Assembly: GCA_009760855.2 (NCBI GenBank)
Contig: WPIO01000100.1
Coordinates: 1-17,500 of the forward strand
Origin: Cristatella mucedo
Taxonomy: Eukaryota > Bryozoa > Phylactolaemata > Cristatellidae
Length of the DNA stretch: 17,500 nt
Direction of reading: 5' to 3'
The notes beneath the pieces are model-generated. The model was given only the letters and a program-made list of their open reading frames with translations, was not told the origin of the DNA and ran no database searches. This document shows positions 1 to 8,149 of the stretch, in pieces. The first letter of the stretch is position 1. The number at the start of each line of letters is the position of its first letter. Made by a program: the position numbers and the translations under genes.

Positions 1-382
1 TCAGTCAAAGTTTTGATCGGTGTAATTAAGGCATTCGCGCTTGCCGGAAATGCAGATGTAATGACGGCCCGTCAACGCTTGTTGAAGCCGCAATGGCTGC
101 GCTTCGCGTCCTAAGCCAGCTCGATTATAACCGATAGTCATTTTCACGGTTTCAGAATGGTCACGGCTAGGAGTCTATTGCACGATGATTTATGGCCGAG
201 GCCACACAAAAGTCAACGCCGTTAGATAGGTGTCGTGAAGGCATTACCGACATTTTAAAATAAGCTACAAAAATGTTTTCAAAAATATCTATAAAAAATA
301 TTTAAGTGAAATATTGCCCTCTTCTATGGTGGTCCCCTCCAACTCCTCGCAGTCAAGAATTGATCAGCGATGTTCCTTTCGG
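1..382. other. No recognisable gene or repeat
   Basis: I see no convincing coding frame, RNA gene or repeat family member here. The stretch around 250-310 is AT-rich and contains a short motif (gacattttaaaat) that recurs near 1457-1469, which is too short to interpret. Confidence 0.5.
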
Positions 383-411
383 AAAACGAGGGCAATCCTT
401 GCCCTCGTTTT
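383..411. repeat. Perfect 13-bp hairpin with 3-nt loop
   Basis: AAAACGAGGGCAA (383-395) is followed by a tcc spacer and then by its exact reverse complement at 399-411. No T-run follows on either strand, so it is not a simple terminator. It is not part of the L2 fragments that begin further right. Its role is unknown: it could be the end of a small inverted-repeat element or a chance snap-back. Confidence 0.75.
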
Positions 412-544
412 GAGGATCTAATAAATGCTGCCGCAACCCACGCGAATGATTTGCCGCCATGTTTGTAATGAGCTAAATCCTATTTAAGGTCTCCCGTCTT
501 ACCGGTTCTTGCAAACTCCTGCACAAGATGATGGCTTAAGCGCC

Positions 545-675
545 CACCCATGCTCAGATATGATCTCACAATCGTTAGTGTGCTTATACGTGGCGACACT
601 GTGCTTGCTGCCACTAACCATCTTGGCATGCTGACTCTGTGCATTTCACCTCTAATCGTGCTATGCTTGTTAAGA
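545..675 (+). mobile_element. L2-type LINE 3' UTR fragment, left half of a split copy
   Basis: On the plus strand this matches the 3' untranslated region of the better copy at 9318-9562 (reverse complement) and the copy at 14478-14652. Shared landmarks are the gtgcttata-cgtg, ctgccactaacca and gcatgctga segments, in the same order. The match stops near 'gcttgttaag', and the remainder of the same consensus resumes at about 1188. A minus-strand L2 lies between. This is therefore the left half of a copy interrupted by a later insertion. Confidence 0.6.
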
Positions 676-1186
676 ATAATAATATATTCCATAAAGTACC
701 CTCAAAAAATCCAATCTTTGTCTAGGTGCTTTACGATTGCTGCAAAGGAAGCACGATCAAATGGTTAGTGGTAGCATGCTCAATAAGCAACAAGAACAAC
801 ATGGTCAGAGATGACATGCCCAGGGTCGGCTTCAAAGAGTGGTTAGCGGCGGCATGCAACAGTCTCAGCACGCATAAGCACATCAAGGACGAATGACGGG
901 GACCCGCTAAATGCTGTTATAAATAGGTGCGTTTTAAGTTTCTTTTTAAATGCGGACAAGTCAGGAGATGTTGTGATGCCGGTTGAGAGTGAGTTCGCAT
1001 ACGAACTAAAGGCACAGTTTCTAAAGGATTTGAGGTTTTTACGAGGTATGGGCAAACAGTTACATTCCAAAAAAGCGGGTGGAACGAAGCTAAGCCTGAT
1101 GGTGGAGTTGATCTGATAGGTAGGCTGGAACCAAAGAATGAAGAAACCTGAAAGTGAGTGACAAAACCTTGAAGTTGATGTCATTA
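676..1186 (-). mobile_element. 5'-truncated L2-type LINE, inserted into another L2 tail
   Basis: Read on the minus strand, this has the end of the LINE reading frame, the 3' UTR, the terminal stem-loop (ggtgctttac ... taccctc at about 699-735 on the plus strand) and an AAT-rich tail at 676-690. One minus frame gives NLKSF..AFSSYA and LKTHLF.TAFSGS. These match the last residues of the RT frame at 9563-10765. The 5' end is lost, so only about 0.5 kb remains. The copy is decayed, with several stops, and cannot be mobile. It sits between the two halves of a plus-strand L2 tail. Confidence 0.8.
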
Positions 1187-1187
1187 A

Positions 1188-1304
1188 TCATGCTACAACT
1201 TACCATTTGATCATGCTATCTTTGAAGCAGATGCAAAGTGCCTAGAAAGAAATTGAATTATTTGTTGGTGCTATAAAAATACATTATTATTATTATTACT
1301 AAAA
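1188..1304 (+). mobile_element. L2-type LINE 3' end, right half of a split copy
   Basis: It continues the plus-strand L2 3' UTR consensus where the 545-675 piece stops. It runs through a degraded terminal stem-loop (aaagtgcctagaaagaaattgaa) and ends in an (ATT)n tail at about 1287-1301. The pair 545-675 and 1188-1304 reads as one element once the intervening minus-strand copy is removed. Confidence 0.7.
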
Positions 1305-2239
1305 TTTCTCTTCATCCCACTTTGCACTGCACAGACTGCGCGGACGAAGTGGTCGGATCGCAGGAGCTCTCGGCAGTAATGCCACAGCAGTAATTTTACT
1401 TTGTCTAAGTAAAGAAGAACATGAAAATGCCCTGGAAATCAGGATTTATTTTAAAAGACATTTTAAAATGCCTTTTTAAAATAAGTTAATACTACGCTCC
1501 GCTATATATGCAGTCAGTTGCGATTCCCGACTCGGCGTTCAGCTGATTTCAGTTCTACGCCACGGAGCCATCGGTGTACTTCGTGGCCGCTGTCGGTCGC
1601 CTGTAACCCTCCGCTGCTGTAAAACAGACTTTTCTACGCTATGAATAGGCACTTGTAATGTTAAGGTATGAGCAGCGCTCTTCGTTACTGTTCCTGCGTC
1701 CTGTCTGCATGCGTTCGCGAATATGATGGATGCTAGACCTACAAGTACCTTGCCGCGCTAGCGAGGTTCGGGGCGTCGTCACCGTTAGTCGGGCTTCTGC
1801 TGAGACGGGCATCGTTACGAGCGCTGAGTTTGCAGCCTCGTTCTATCCGGACACGGAAGCAGAAGCACTCCGCTAGTAACGTTTAATAAAGCGTAAACGT
1901 AACTAACGTCCTCACAACCAGGTAGCCATTCTTCCTGGGAAGCTTGCAAAAAACACTAGGCGATGAATACATTTTTTGGCCAAGCTTAACGGAAGCGACA
2001 GCTGAATGCCTATTACGAACTGCCTCTAAGGGCGAAACTGCATTAACAAAGTGGGGAGTGGCAGAGCCGTAGTGCTTATCGTACCCAGCTGCGTTAGCCC
2101 AAGGGTGTGCGATAGTCTGTGTGCAGACTATGGCAACGTTCAGATCGTTACGATCCGGGCGATCAAAGCGATCTTCGCGGAAAGAACTTTTGTACCCCAG
2201 AGGAAAGGTAAACTTTCTGCAGTACTAGACTAAGGCTTG
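1305..2239. other. No recognisable gene
   Basis: No open frame of convincing length or composition is present. The notable items are an AT-rich interrupted palindrome at 1446-1484 (TTATTTTAAAA ... TTTTAAAATAA, with a central ATTTTAAAAT) and a TATATATG motif near 1503. The 60-codon plus-strand frame at 2051-2233 shows no familiar motif and is probably chance. Confidence 0.5.
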
Positions 2240-2415
2240 TCACTGGTTGTCTTGATCCCCTACCACATTGTTCATGTTGTTTATCAAGTATGCTACCACT
2301 CACCATTCGATCGTGTTTCCTTTGCAGTGAATGTAAAGCGTCAAGAAAGAGATTGAGTTCTCTGAGGGCACCTTGTCAGGTGTATCACTATTATTATTGT
2401 TATTATTATCTTCAC
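2240..2415 (+). mobile_element. L2-type LINE 3' tail
   Basis: It is about 170 bp of L2 3' UTR, followed by the terminal stem-loop (gtaaagcgtcaagaaagag, then gttctctgagggcacc) and an (ATT)n tail at about 2388-2409. The element is cut off within the 3' UTR, so no coding sequence remains. The alignment order is the same as at 14478-14652. Confidence 0.8.
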
Positions 2416-3521
2416 TTCTTTAATCCCAAACGGAAGCCCACTCGACAGGATAAAGTCTGTAGGTACAGCTTGTAAAGTGGACGACGTAGACAAAAATTAG
2501 AAAGTCTTGTATGTCATTGAAGTGTCTTACTCCGGTCAGAGAGAGAAAAGCCTATGGAAATAAGACACTATTAGAACTGCCTAAATTGGGCTTCCTGTGG
2601 GAGTAATTACGGATAGTAATAATAAAATAATGAATAAACATTCGCATGGCCCCATGAAAGGATCGATTCTCTTTCTAAGCACTGTACATATGCTGCTGAG
2701 GAGGCACGCCAATGCCTTTGTGATAACATGTATAGTGTCTGCGAATATAAGCACTCATAAAATGATTGCTACCTCACTATCAGCAAACGTTTTGAGGAAA
2801 AGGTTTGTTTAACGCCTTCTATTTAATGTAATCAAGTCAGGAGACATCGAGAAATTAAGTTCCAGCTTTAAGGAGCTAACTTTCGAGCGTCGAATACGGA
2901 ACCCGATACAGCTAAGTCCTGTTTGAATCATATTTGTTTGCCTTTTGACCGTAGCGAGTGATAAATCACGTGCCTGTGAACACCCATGTGGTCGCCGCTT
3001 GTGCTCAGCGTTGAGTCAGCATGCTTACCTGGACCGGCCACCATGCCAGCCTGCAAAATTCTCACCCAAGCAGACTTAGACCATAGCTCCGCAGACTCCT
3101 AGTGACCTCACTATTCGGTTAGATCCTTAGCATCTATTATATTTTCCATTTGCCCTTCCAAGGGAATCCTGGTTGATGCTGCAGCCGCCGGGGTTCTTGA
3201 ACAAGGACGCCCTTACAAATTTTCTTAAGCGATAACTGGCTAAAATCGTCTAACCGCCCGACTATGACCGACTCCAATCTGACAAGCTTCTCGCTCTTTC
3301 ATACCCAGAGATCAATCAAAACCCGCGGATGACGTGCTGCTGTCTCTCGTTCCTGCCTCAATTTCAAACGTGTGCAGTTCCGTCGGAGCAGCCTTTAGAA
3401 TCAATTTTTATGAAGTGTATTGTTATTATAATTACTTAGCCTCATATCTTATCCCTGCACCTTTCAAAAAAGGCTTTTGTTTAGCCACTTTTGAAGAAGG
3501 CGATACTAGACTAGGAGAACT
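2416..3521. other. No recognisable gene
   Basis: No frame with protein-like composition or family motif is visible on either strand. Around 3405-3440 a 'tttatgaagtgtattgttattataatta' stretch loosely resembles a degraded L2 tail, but the diagnostic stem-loop is missing. Confidence 0.45.
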
Positions 3522-3700
3522 TAATAACAACAGTAATAATAATAGTAACACATTCGAATAGCTTCCTCAGAGAACTGAATCTCTTTCTAGGTACTTTGCA
3601 GATGCCGTAAAGAAAACATGACCAAAGGATTAGCGGTAACATTTGCAATATCAGCAAGCAATGTATGGTTAGATGTGAGATGCACCGGCTCAACAGCTAG
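3522..3700 (-). mobile_element. L2-type LINE 3' tail
   Basis: On the minus strand this reads as a short stretch of L2 3' UTR, then the diverged stem-loop (plus-strand gcttcctcagagaactgaatctctttctaggtac, as two blocks) and a degenerate AAT/AAC tail at 3522-3550. It is strongly 5'-truncated and lacks coding sequence. Confidence 0.75.
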
Positions 3701-3794
3701 ATATGGTAAGCAACTTCCGCCGCCCATCACATCTAAGACACCACAACTGGTTTGCGGCCGAACTGCTAAATTCTTATATCAAAATTTCTCACCC

Positions 3795-4835
3795 GGCGAG
3801 AAACTTCCTGTCCGGTTTTAGAACTAATGACTCCACAAAGTTGGCATTTTTGCGGATTATAACGACCTTCTAAATATTGCAGACCTCTATAGATAGAGGA
3901 GGTTCTTTGCTCATTTTGCTGGATCTCTTAAGCAGCGTTCTATTCTATTGACCGCCAATACCTTCTCTGGCGCCTTTCACCTCGCTTAGGCATCACTGAC
4001 ACTGCACTGCAGTGGCATATGTCCTGCGTCGGTGGGAGAATCCAGCGCTAGAGTCGTGCAAAGAGCTTGTAAAGTATGGCGTACCCCAGTGCTCCTGTAT
4101 GCTTTGCCCAATTCGTTTAGCAATGTATGCTCCCTCTTTTGTCGATTTAATTGCCAAGCACTATCTAAGCTTTCGCTTATATGTAGACGACGCACAGCTG
4201 TAGCTGTGCTTTGATCCCTCCTTGCCTTCAAGCATGTCGGACTCTCTTAGCTCTCTTGCTGCATGTGTTGCTGACATCGGCACTTGGACGGCCATAAACA
4301 ACTTGCATGACGCTATAACCAACTTACTAGGTACGGACGAAGCATGTGATATTCAAAAACTGGAAAACCTAGCTCTCAAAATTGGCTCGGTCATCTTATT
4401 TGCTGTACCATCTGCACGAAATCTAGGAACCCAATCCAAAGTGACTTGTCTCTAAGCGACCACATCCGCTCCGGTCCGCCAAGTCTGCCTCGCCTACTCA
4501 ACATTGCACAAATTCGGGCGAAGAAAAGAATCCAAGGTTGTCCATGCATTGAAGCCCGTTGATGCATTTGTGACATTTTATCAGGACTTCTGCAAATCAC
4601 AACTCGCAGATGCAAAGGAGTACTTGCAGTTGATCCCAAACTCGACAGCAAGGCTTGTCTGTTGTGAACTTTGCGATCGCCGTACTACAACACTTTTCAT
4701 CGACCTGCACTGCACGGCTTTCTTTCCAGCCACATTGTAACCTCAAGGTTTTTATTATCACTTCTAGGTCCCTCCATGCTCTTTTTCCAGCCCATCTATC
4801 AGAATTACTTCCCAGTATGCCCAGGCATCAAAGAC
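3795..4835 (+). pseudogene. L2-type LINE reverse transcriptase pseudogene
   Basis: This is a plus-strand relic of the same RT as the minus-strand frame at 9563-10765, with frameshifts and stops. Matching blocks in order are: GFRxNxST (about 3813-3840); LLILLDL for motif A (about 3907-3930, later motif residues lost); KYGVPQ for motif B (about 4072-4090); YVDDAQL for motif C (about 4180-4200, V in place of A in YADD, then a stop); DSLSSLAACVADIGTW; KLENLALKIGS; a SARNLGT block; and a C-terminal region running to about 4835. The aspartate pair of motif C survives, but the frame is broken at least five times. Upstream L2 parts (endonuclease, RT fingers) are absent. There is no (ATT)n tail on its right, so its 3' end is also lost and the GC-rich island begins there. 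Confidence 0.87.
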
Positions 4836-5172
4836 TCAAGGGGAAGCTGGAGAGCGACCTTGAACCTCGAAGTCGACGCGCTTCTCGACGGCAGGGAGCA
4901 GCATGGGGAGGTGTCTGGAAAGAGGATCTTGGTGGCCGAAAGCAGCAGCGAGCGAAGCGGACAGCGCTCGCTCCATCACCGCTGGCAGCGTTCGACGCTC
5001 TCAGGTACGCTGAGCGAGCCCCGACAGGCCGCCTGGTTTGACGCCTCGCCGTCGCTATCGGGGCAGAGCCGTGGCTCTCCGCTATTGCTGTACTTCCGGC
5101 CCGCTCAGACAGTTTTCCCGGCGACTGAACCGGCACCGCAACCGCGGTGCCTTCGGTGCATGTGGTGCAGCG

Positions 5173-5275
5173 CTTGCCCCGCCCAGAACTACCGTATTTG
5201 CATAACTATTGCTACTATTATTGGCAAAGAGATCGTCAGCTCGCGAGTTTCGAGCCGAAATGGCCGACTCGGTGA
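5173..5275 (+). promoter_or_regulatory. Possible promoter and first-exon edge
   Basis: A GC box (ccccgccc, about 5177-5184) is followed by an octamer-like ATTTGCAT (about 5198-5205). Some 55 bases later, an ATG in good Kozak context (gaaATGG, about 5259-5265) encodes M-A-D-S and then meets a strong donor, CG|GTGAGC. The arrangement could be a short first coding exon on the plus strand. No second exon was found, so it may equally be chance in CpG-rich DNA. Confidence 0.18.
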
Positions 5276-5548
5276 GCGGTGCGCCTCCTCTCCGGATCGC
5301 GAGAACCTCAGACGAGCCTTATTCGCCTTTCGAGAATTCTCGCCGTGCGGACGTCGAGTTCAGTCTGACCCGACGTCAGACCCGGCTCGCACCGGCACGC
5401 CTGTCCATCCCGAAGCCGTCGGCGAAGCGCTCGAGTCTCGGAGCATCCGCCGAGCTGAGCCAGCACGGCCGGCGAGCGGCGGTGGTGCATCGCGCTGCTG
5501 CCGCGTTCGCCGGCCAGCGGTCAGTCTGTCGCCTCTATAGCCTCTATG

Positions 5549-6154
5549 CTATAGCCTCTCCATATTTTCTCTGAGCATGTTAATACGCTCTAAAAACGGA
5601 AGCGGAAACAGCGCTAGAGCGACACCTTCCGCTCGCCGTCGGCTCGGCTGAAGTGCACTGTCTGGCCGTCGCTCGAGCGGCGGTCGGCGTCGTCCGGTCA
5701 ACCGGAACCAGAAACGGCATTCGCGCGCAGGTAGAGAGTGGAGTAAAGGGGTAAAGAGCGCGGTCGAAATCGAAAATTTCGGCGACGCGTCGCTTTCCCG
5801 CTACCGCTCACCTTCGTCGAGGCCGCCTAAGTACGCCTGCTTCCGCAGAAACTCCAAGCACCACTCTTTCTTGAGTCCGACGGCGCACATGTTGCACGCG
5901 TACGTCCTGGCGGAGAGCGAAAAGGCGCGCGCCTGGCTAGTGAGTCCAGGCTTACGCCGGACTTCCGGTCGGCGGGCCGCGACTAGCGCGATGCAAGAAC
6001 CGAACGGAAGAAGTGCACGGGAGCATCGGGGAGGAGTCGCCGCGTCGCCTAGCAGCGCTCAAAAGCTCGACGGGCCTTGACGTACCCAAGGTGACCGAAT
6101 ACGATGCTCTCCTGCAGCTTGACCTCGTCGTCCTTGTCGTTCTCCGTCGTGGAG
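5549..6154 (-). CDS. 3' part of an unrecognised spliced gene, three exons
   Basis: Three minus-strand exons are proposed. Exon A (6154-6086, 69 bp) follows an excellent acceptor (gtcgttccccag) preceded by a CT-rich tract and a CTGAC branch-like site. It ends at the donor GG|GTACGT. Exon B (5906-5812, 95 bp) follows ttcgctctccgccag and ends at AAG|GTGAGC. Exon C (5589-5549) follows ttccgcttccgtttttag and ends in TAG. The introns are 179 and 222 bp. Phases agree at both joins: GG+G gives Gly, and G+AG gives Glu. Exon A encodes an acidic stretch (TTENDKDDEVKLQES, then IVFGHL). Exon B encodes TYACNMCAVGLKKEW, CLEFLRKQ and YLGGLDE. Exon C encodes ERINMLRENMERL and the stop. In the chosen frame 19 of 22 codons in exon A and 26 of 31 in exon B end in G or C. 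Exon C is AT-richer and is the least certain. Exon A starts in mid-codon, so further exons lie upstream. I do not recognise the family; CNMC could be half of a metal site, but no full zinc finger is visible. Confidence 0.55.
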
Positions 6155-6230
6155 CTGGGGAACGACAGAGAGCGAGCGAGCGAGCGGAAGCGGAAGTCCG
6201 CTGATTGTCAGTGAAGCTGCTACTGCTGCG

Positions 6231-6250
6231 CCTCTGCGGCTTCGCAGAGG
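6231..6250. repeat. Perfect 8-bp hairpin
   Basis: CCTCTGCG and CGCAGAGG flank a GCTT loop. It lies about 75 bases upstream of the proposed acceptor of exon A on the minus strand, so it would be intronic. No function is inferred. Confidence 0.5.
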
Positions 6251-6324
6251 GAACAATGATCAAATGCCAAATCGCGGCCAAATGACCTCGCCTCCCGTCC
6301 GTCAAGCGACCATACGTATTAACG

Positions 6325-6445
6325 CTTCTTGTGTTATTAAAAATAATAAACTCAATTTAATTTAAACAGCTTAATTTAATTCAATAAATTTATTTATTTC
6401 AAACTAAATTTAACTTGATTTGTTTATATCATTAAACGTACGTTT
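6325..6445. repeat. AT-rich low-complexity tract
   Basis: It contains repeated TTTAATTTAA-like and AAATTTATTTATTT-like words with almost no G or C, in sharp contrast to the CpG-rich island on its left. It may be intronic or matrix-attachment-like DNA; nothing specific is visible. Confidence 0.6.
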
Positions 6446-6502
6446 GAAAATATAGAGAAAACCGAGGCCGTCTGCGGAGAGACTGAACACTGAAAAAAAA
6501 TT

Positions 6503-6577
6503 GGTCTCGCGTGGGGGCCGATCCCGAAACTTAAATTTTACCGGTCCAGAGATTCATTCCGTTGAGTTATCGAGACT
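6503..6577 (-). pseudogene. tRNA-like sequence (tRNA pseudogene or SINE head)
   Basis: Read on the minus strand this is tRNA-sized, about 73-75 nt. The ends GTCTCG and CGAGAC pair perfectly as a six-base acceptor stem. TAACTCAACGG resembles the A box. GTTTCGGGATC, or the overlapping GGGATCGGCCC, resembles the B box. A run of eight T (6500-6493 on the minus strand) follows two bases after the 3' end, as expected for a Pol III terminator. The D and anticodon stems do not pair well and no anticodon can be assigned. It is more likely a decayed tRNA or the head of a tRNA-derived SINE than a working tRNA. It differs from the SINE family at 12043-12195. Confidence 0.42.
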
Positions 6578-6771
6578 ACTCTTCCTGCGGCTTCCAGAAC
6601 AGCCAGTCTAAAGACGAGATAGGCAAGTTTCGGCCTGTAGGCCAGAGACGGCCTAGCTAATACTCCAGTCCGGCTTATCCGGCCTAATGGAATTTGTGCG
6701 GTTTCGTTCCCTTTCGTTAGTACTGTTTTCGGCTCAAGCCGTGGCCTGTGTTTATTGTTGGAACTAAGGTA

Positions 6772-6797
6772 AGGCGCTTGAATGAAATCAAGCGTCT
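6772..6797. repeat. 10-bp inverted repeat
   Basis: AGGCGCTTGA and TCAAGCGTCT flank a 6-nt loop; all pairs match apart from one G-T wobble. Confidence 0.5.
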
Positions 6798-6875
6798 CGG
6801 GACCAGGGAGGGATGCTAACTGTCTACCCCTACAATTGCCGTGCGTTTCTGCTTCGGCTGTTTGTTCGTTCGTCA

Positions 6876-6916
6876 GGCCACACCCACTCAGCAGCCCTGG
6901 TTGAGTGGGCGTGGTC
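6876..6916. repeat. 15-bp inverted repeat
   Basis: GGCCACACCCACTCA pairs with TGAGTGGGCGTGGTC across an 11-nt loop, with one mismatch and one wobble. The words ccacaccca and tgggcgtgg also resemble binding sites of the GC-box/CACCC (Sp1/KLF) type. Confidence 0.55.
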
Positions 6917-7338
6917 TCTTCTGGCCTAGTCTATCTTCTTGACAACCTGATAAGGTTTAGTAGTCCGACGAATTGTTCTACCCCTGCCTAAAGCCTCAGC
7001 TTTAAGCCGTCACTTAAACGAGGTGAATCATGCTGGACTGCGTCAGCGAGTGTGCATATTTATAGGTGTGAATTATGGCGTCAAGTGCAACCAGTAAGCC
7101 TGCTTCGGTTGCAGCAAGAATTACTAAAGGCAATCAAGCGAAGGCATTGATATAGGTGTGTACGAGCTGCTTAGCATGTGTATCACCGTATTAAAACGCC
7201 AAGGATGTCGTGGTGTTCTTGTGAGGAAGTCGTCTTCACTTTCTAATGGAGTTGTACGAATGGCCTCCGATATCACGAGTTCAAGTCCTACCAAACTAAC
7301 TATACAGCTATTCCAAATCTATCTCTCTCCCCCTGTAA

Positions 7339-7357
7339 CTCTCTCTCTCTCTCTTTT

Positions 7358-7404
<47 letters not shown>
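7339..7404 (+). repeat. (CT)n microsatellite
   Basis: A CT dinucleotide run with a few T-run interruptions (ctttttct, ctttct). The surrounding 7321-7560 is pyrimidine-rich, which creates the spurious Ser/Leu open frames seen there. Confidence 0.95.
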
Positions 7405-7408
<4 letters not shown>

Positions 7409-7571
7409 TGCTGTTAATCTATTTTTTCCTGTCTGCATACCTCGCTGCATCTTTTGCTGTCTGCGTCTCTGCTTGTATCGATCTATCCCTTAATTTCTCA
7501 GCGTCTGTATTTATCGCCCACTCAATCTCGTCCTCCTCGATCTCTCTCGTTCTATCTTTCTCTCTAAATTG

Positions 7572-7840
7572 TCCTGTGATAATAATATCTATATATTTGA
7601 ATGGTGCTCTTGGAGAACTAAATCTCTCTCTAGCCACTATACGTATTCTGCAAGGAAAGAATGATTGGTGGTGACAGCTTTCGCAGGACGAGCACGCCTA
7701 AGCACATAAGGACAGACCACAAGGACCAAGCGAATGCTGTGAAGAACAGGCACGCCTATAGCTCCAGTTTAATTTTGTCAAATCTGAGGATGTTAAGACG
7801 CCAGTCGGAGTTTTCGGCGATGTCAATGCATTCTTATGAG
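7572..7840 (-). mobile_element. Decayed L2-type LINE 3' fragment
   Basis: On the minus strand it has an AAT-like tail (7576-7590), a diverged terminal stem-loop (plus-strand ggtgctcttggagaactaaatctctctctagcc) and then 3' UTR. Recognisable words are agcacgcctaagcacat-aaggac and ccaagcgaatgctgt. They match cagcacgcataagcacatc and cccactaaatgctgt of the copy at 9540-9586, with an internal deletion. The match fades near 7840. Confidence 0.65.
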
Positions 7841-8039
7841 AGCCGATTTCGAAAGCTGCATTTTCAACCGGAGTCTTTCTTAACTTCAGACGTTTTTAAA
7901 TAAAGTAATCCTAATCTAAACGTGCGTAGTGCAGTGGTCTGCTTCTGCATTCGTATTCAACGTAGTAAGGCTGCTGGTGTGGGAGGCGTTAGACTTTATG
8001 CCATTGTAAATACGTGGTACCTATAGTCAGAAAAATACC

Positions 8040-8116
8040 CACAATGTAAAGTGCTTGCAAAGAGATTGAGTTCTCTGATAGTGCTATATCGACCGTATTA
8101 TCATTATTGTTATTAT
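8040..8116 (+). mobile_element. L2-type tail, divergent subfamily
   Basis: A plus-strand terminal stem-loop reading gtaaagtgcttgcaaagag, then attgagttctctgatagtgc, is followed by an imperfect (ATT)n tail ending at 8116. The sequence upstream (7925-8038) does not match the main L2 3' UTR, so this may be a different subfamily. The same tail is shared end to end with the minus-strand LINE relic starting just to its right. Confidence 0.65.
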
Positions 8117-8149
8117 TAAGCATAGTAGATCCAGGAGGGCAGTTGAGGT

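Larger units (their letters stand above)
4836..6305. other. GC-rich, CpG-rich island 1
   Basis: Base composition changes abruptly at the end of the RT pseudogene. The segment is GC-rich with abundant CpG and no L2 or SINE sequence. It holds the three-exon minus-strand gene (5549-6154). Long open frames on both strands, including a 289-codon plus-strand one, are expected from the low stop-codon density and show no recognisable domain. Such islands in animals often mark promoters and gene bodies. Confidence 0.6.
6580..7150. other. Non-coding stretch with short hairpins
   Basis: No gene is visible. It has two imperfect hairpins (6772-6797 and 6876-6916) and GGCC-rich words (cggcctgtaggcc, gacggcctagc, ccggcttatccggcc) between 6628 and 6686. 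Confidence 0.45.

Noticed and set aside
550-768. 72- and 70-codon overlapping frames near the left end
   Set aside because: Both lie in L2 3' UTR sequence on opposite strands and are repeat-derived chance frames.
3405-3440. Possible plus-strand L2 tail ending in ttgttattataatta
   Set aside because: Only the last 25-30 bases resemble the tail and the diagnostic stem-loop is absent.
4671-5540. 289-codon plus-strand open frame in the GC-rich island
   Set aside because: It starts inside the decayed L2 pseudogene and runs into CpG-rich DNA with few stop codons. The product has no domain, and its composition is that of shifted GC-rich sequence. It also overlaps nothing with splice support.
7250-7300. 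B-box-like word (gagttcaagtcctacc) suggesting a tRNA
   Set aside because: No acceptor stem pairing or A box could be found at the correct distance.
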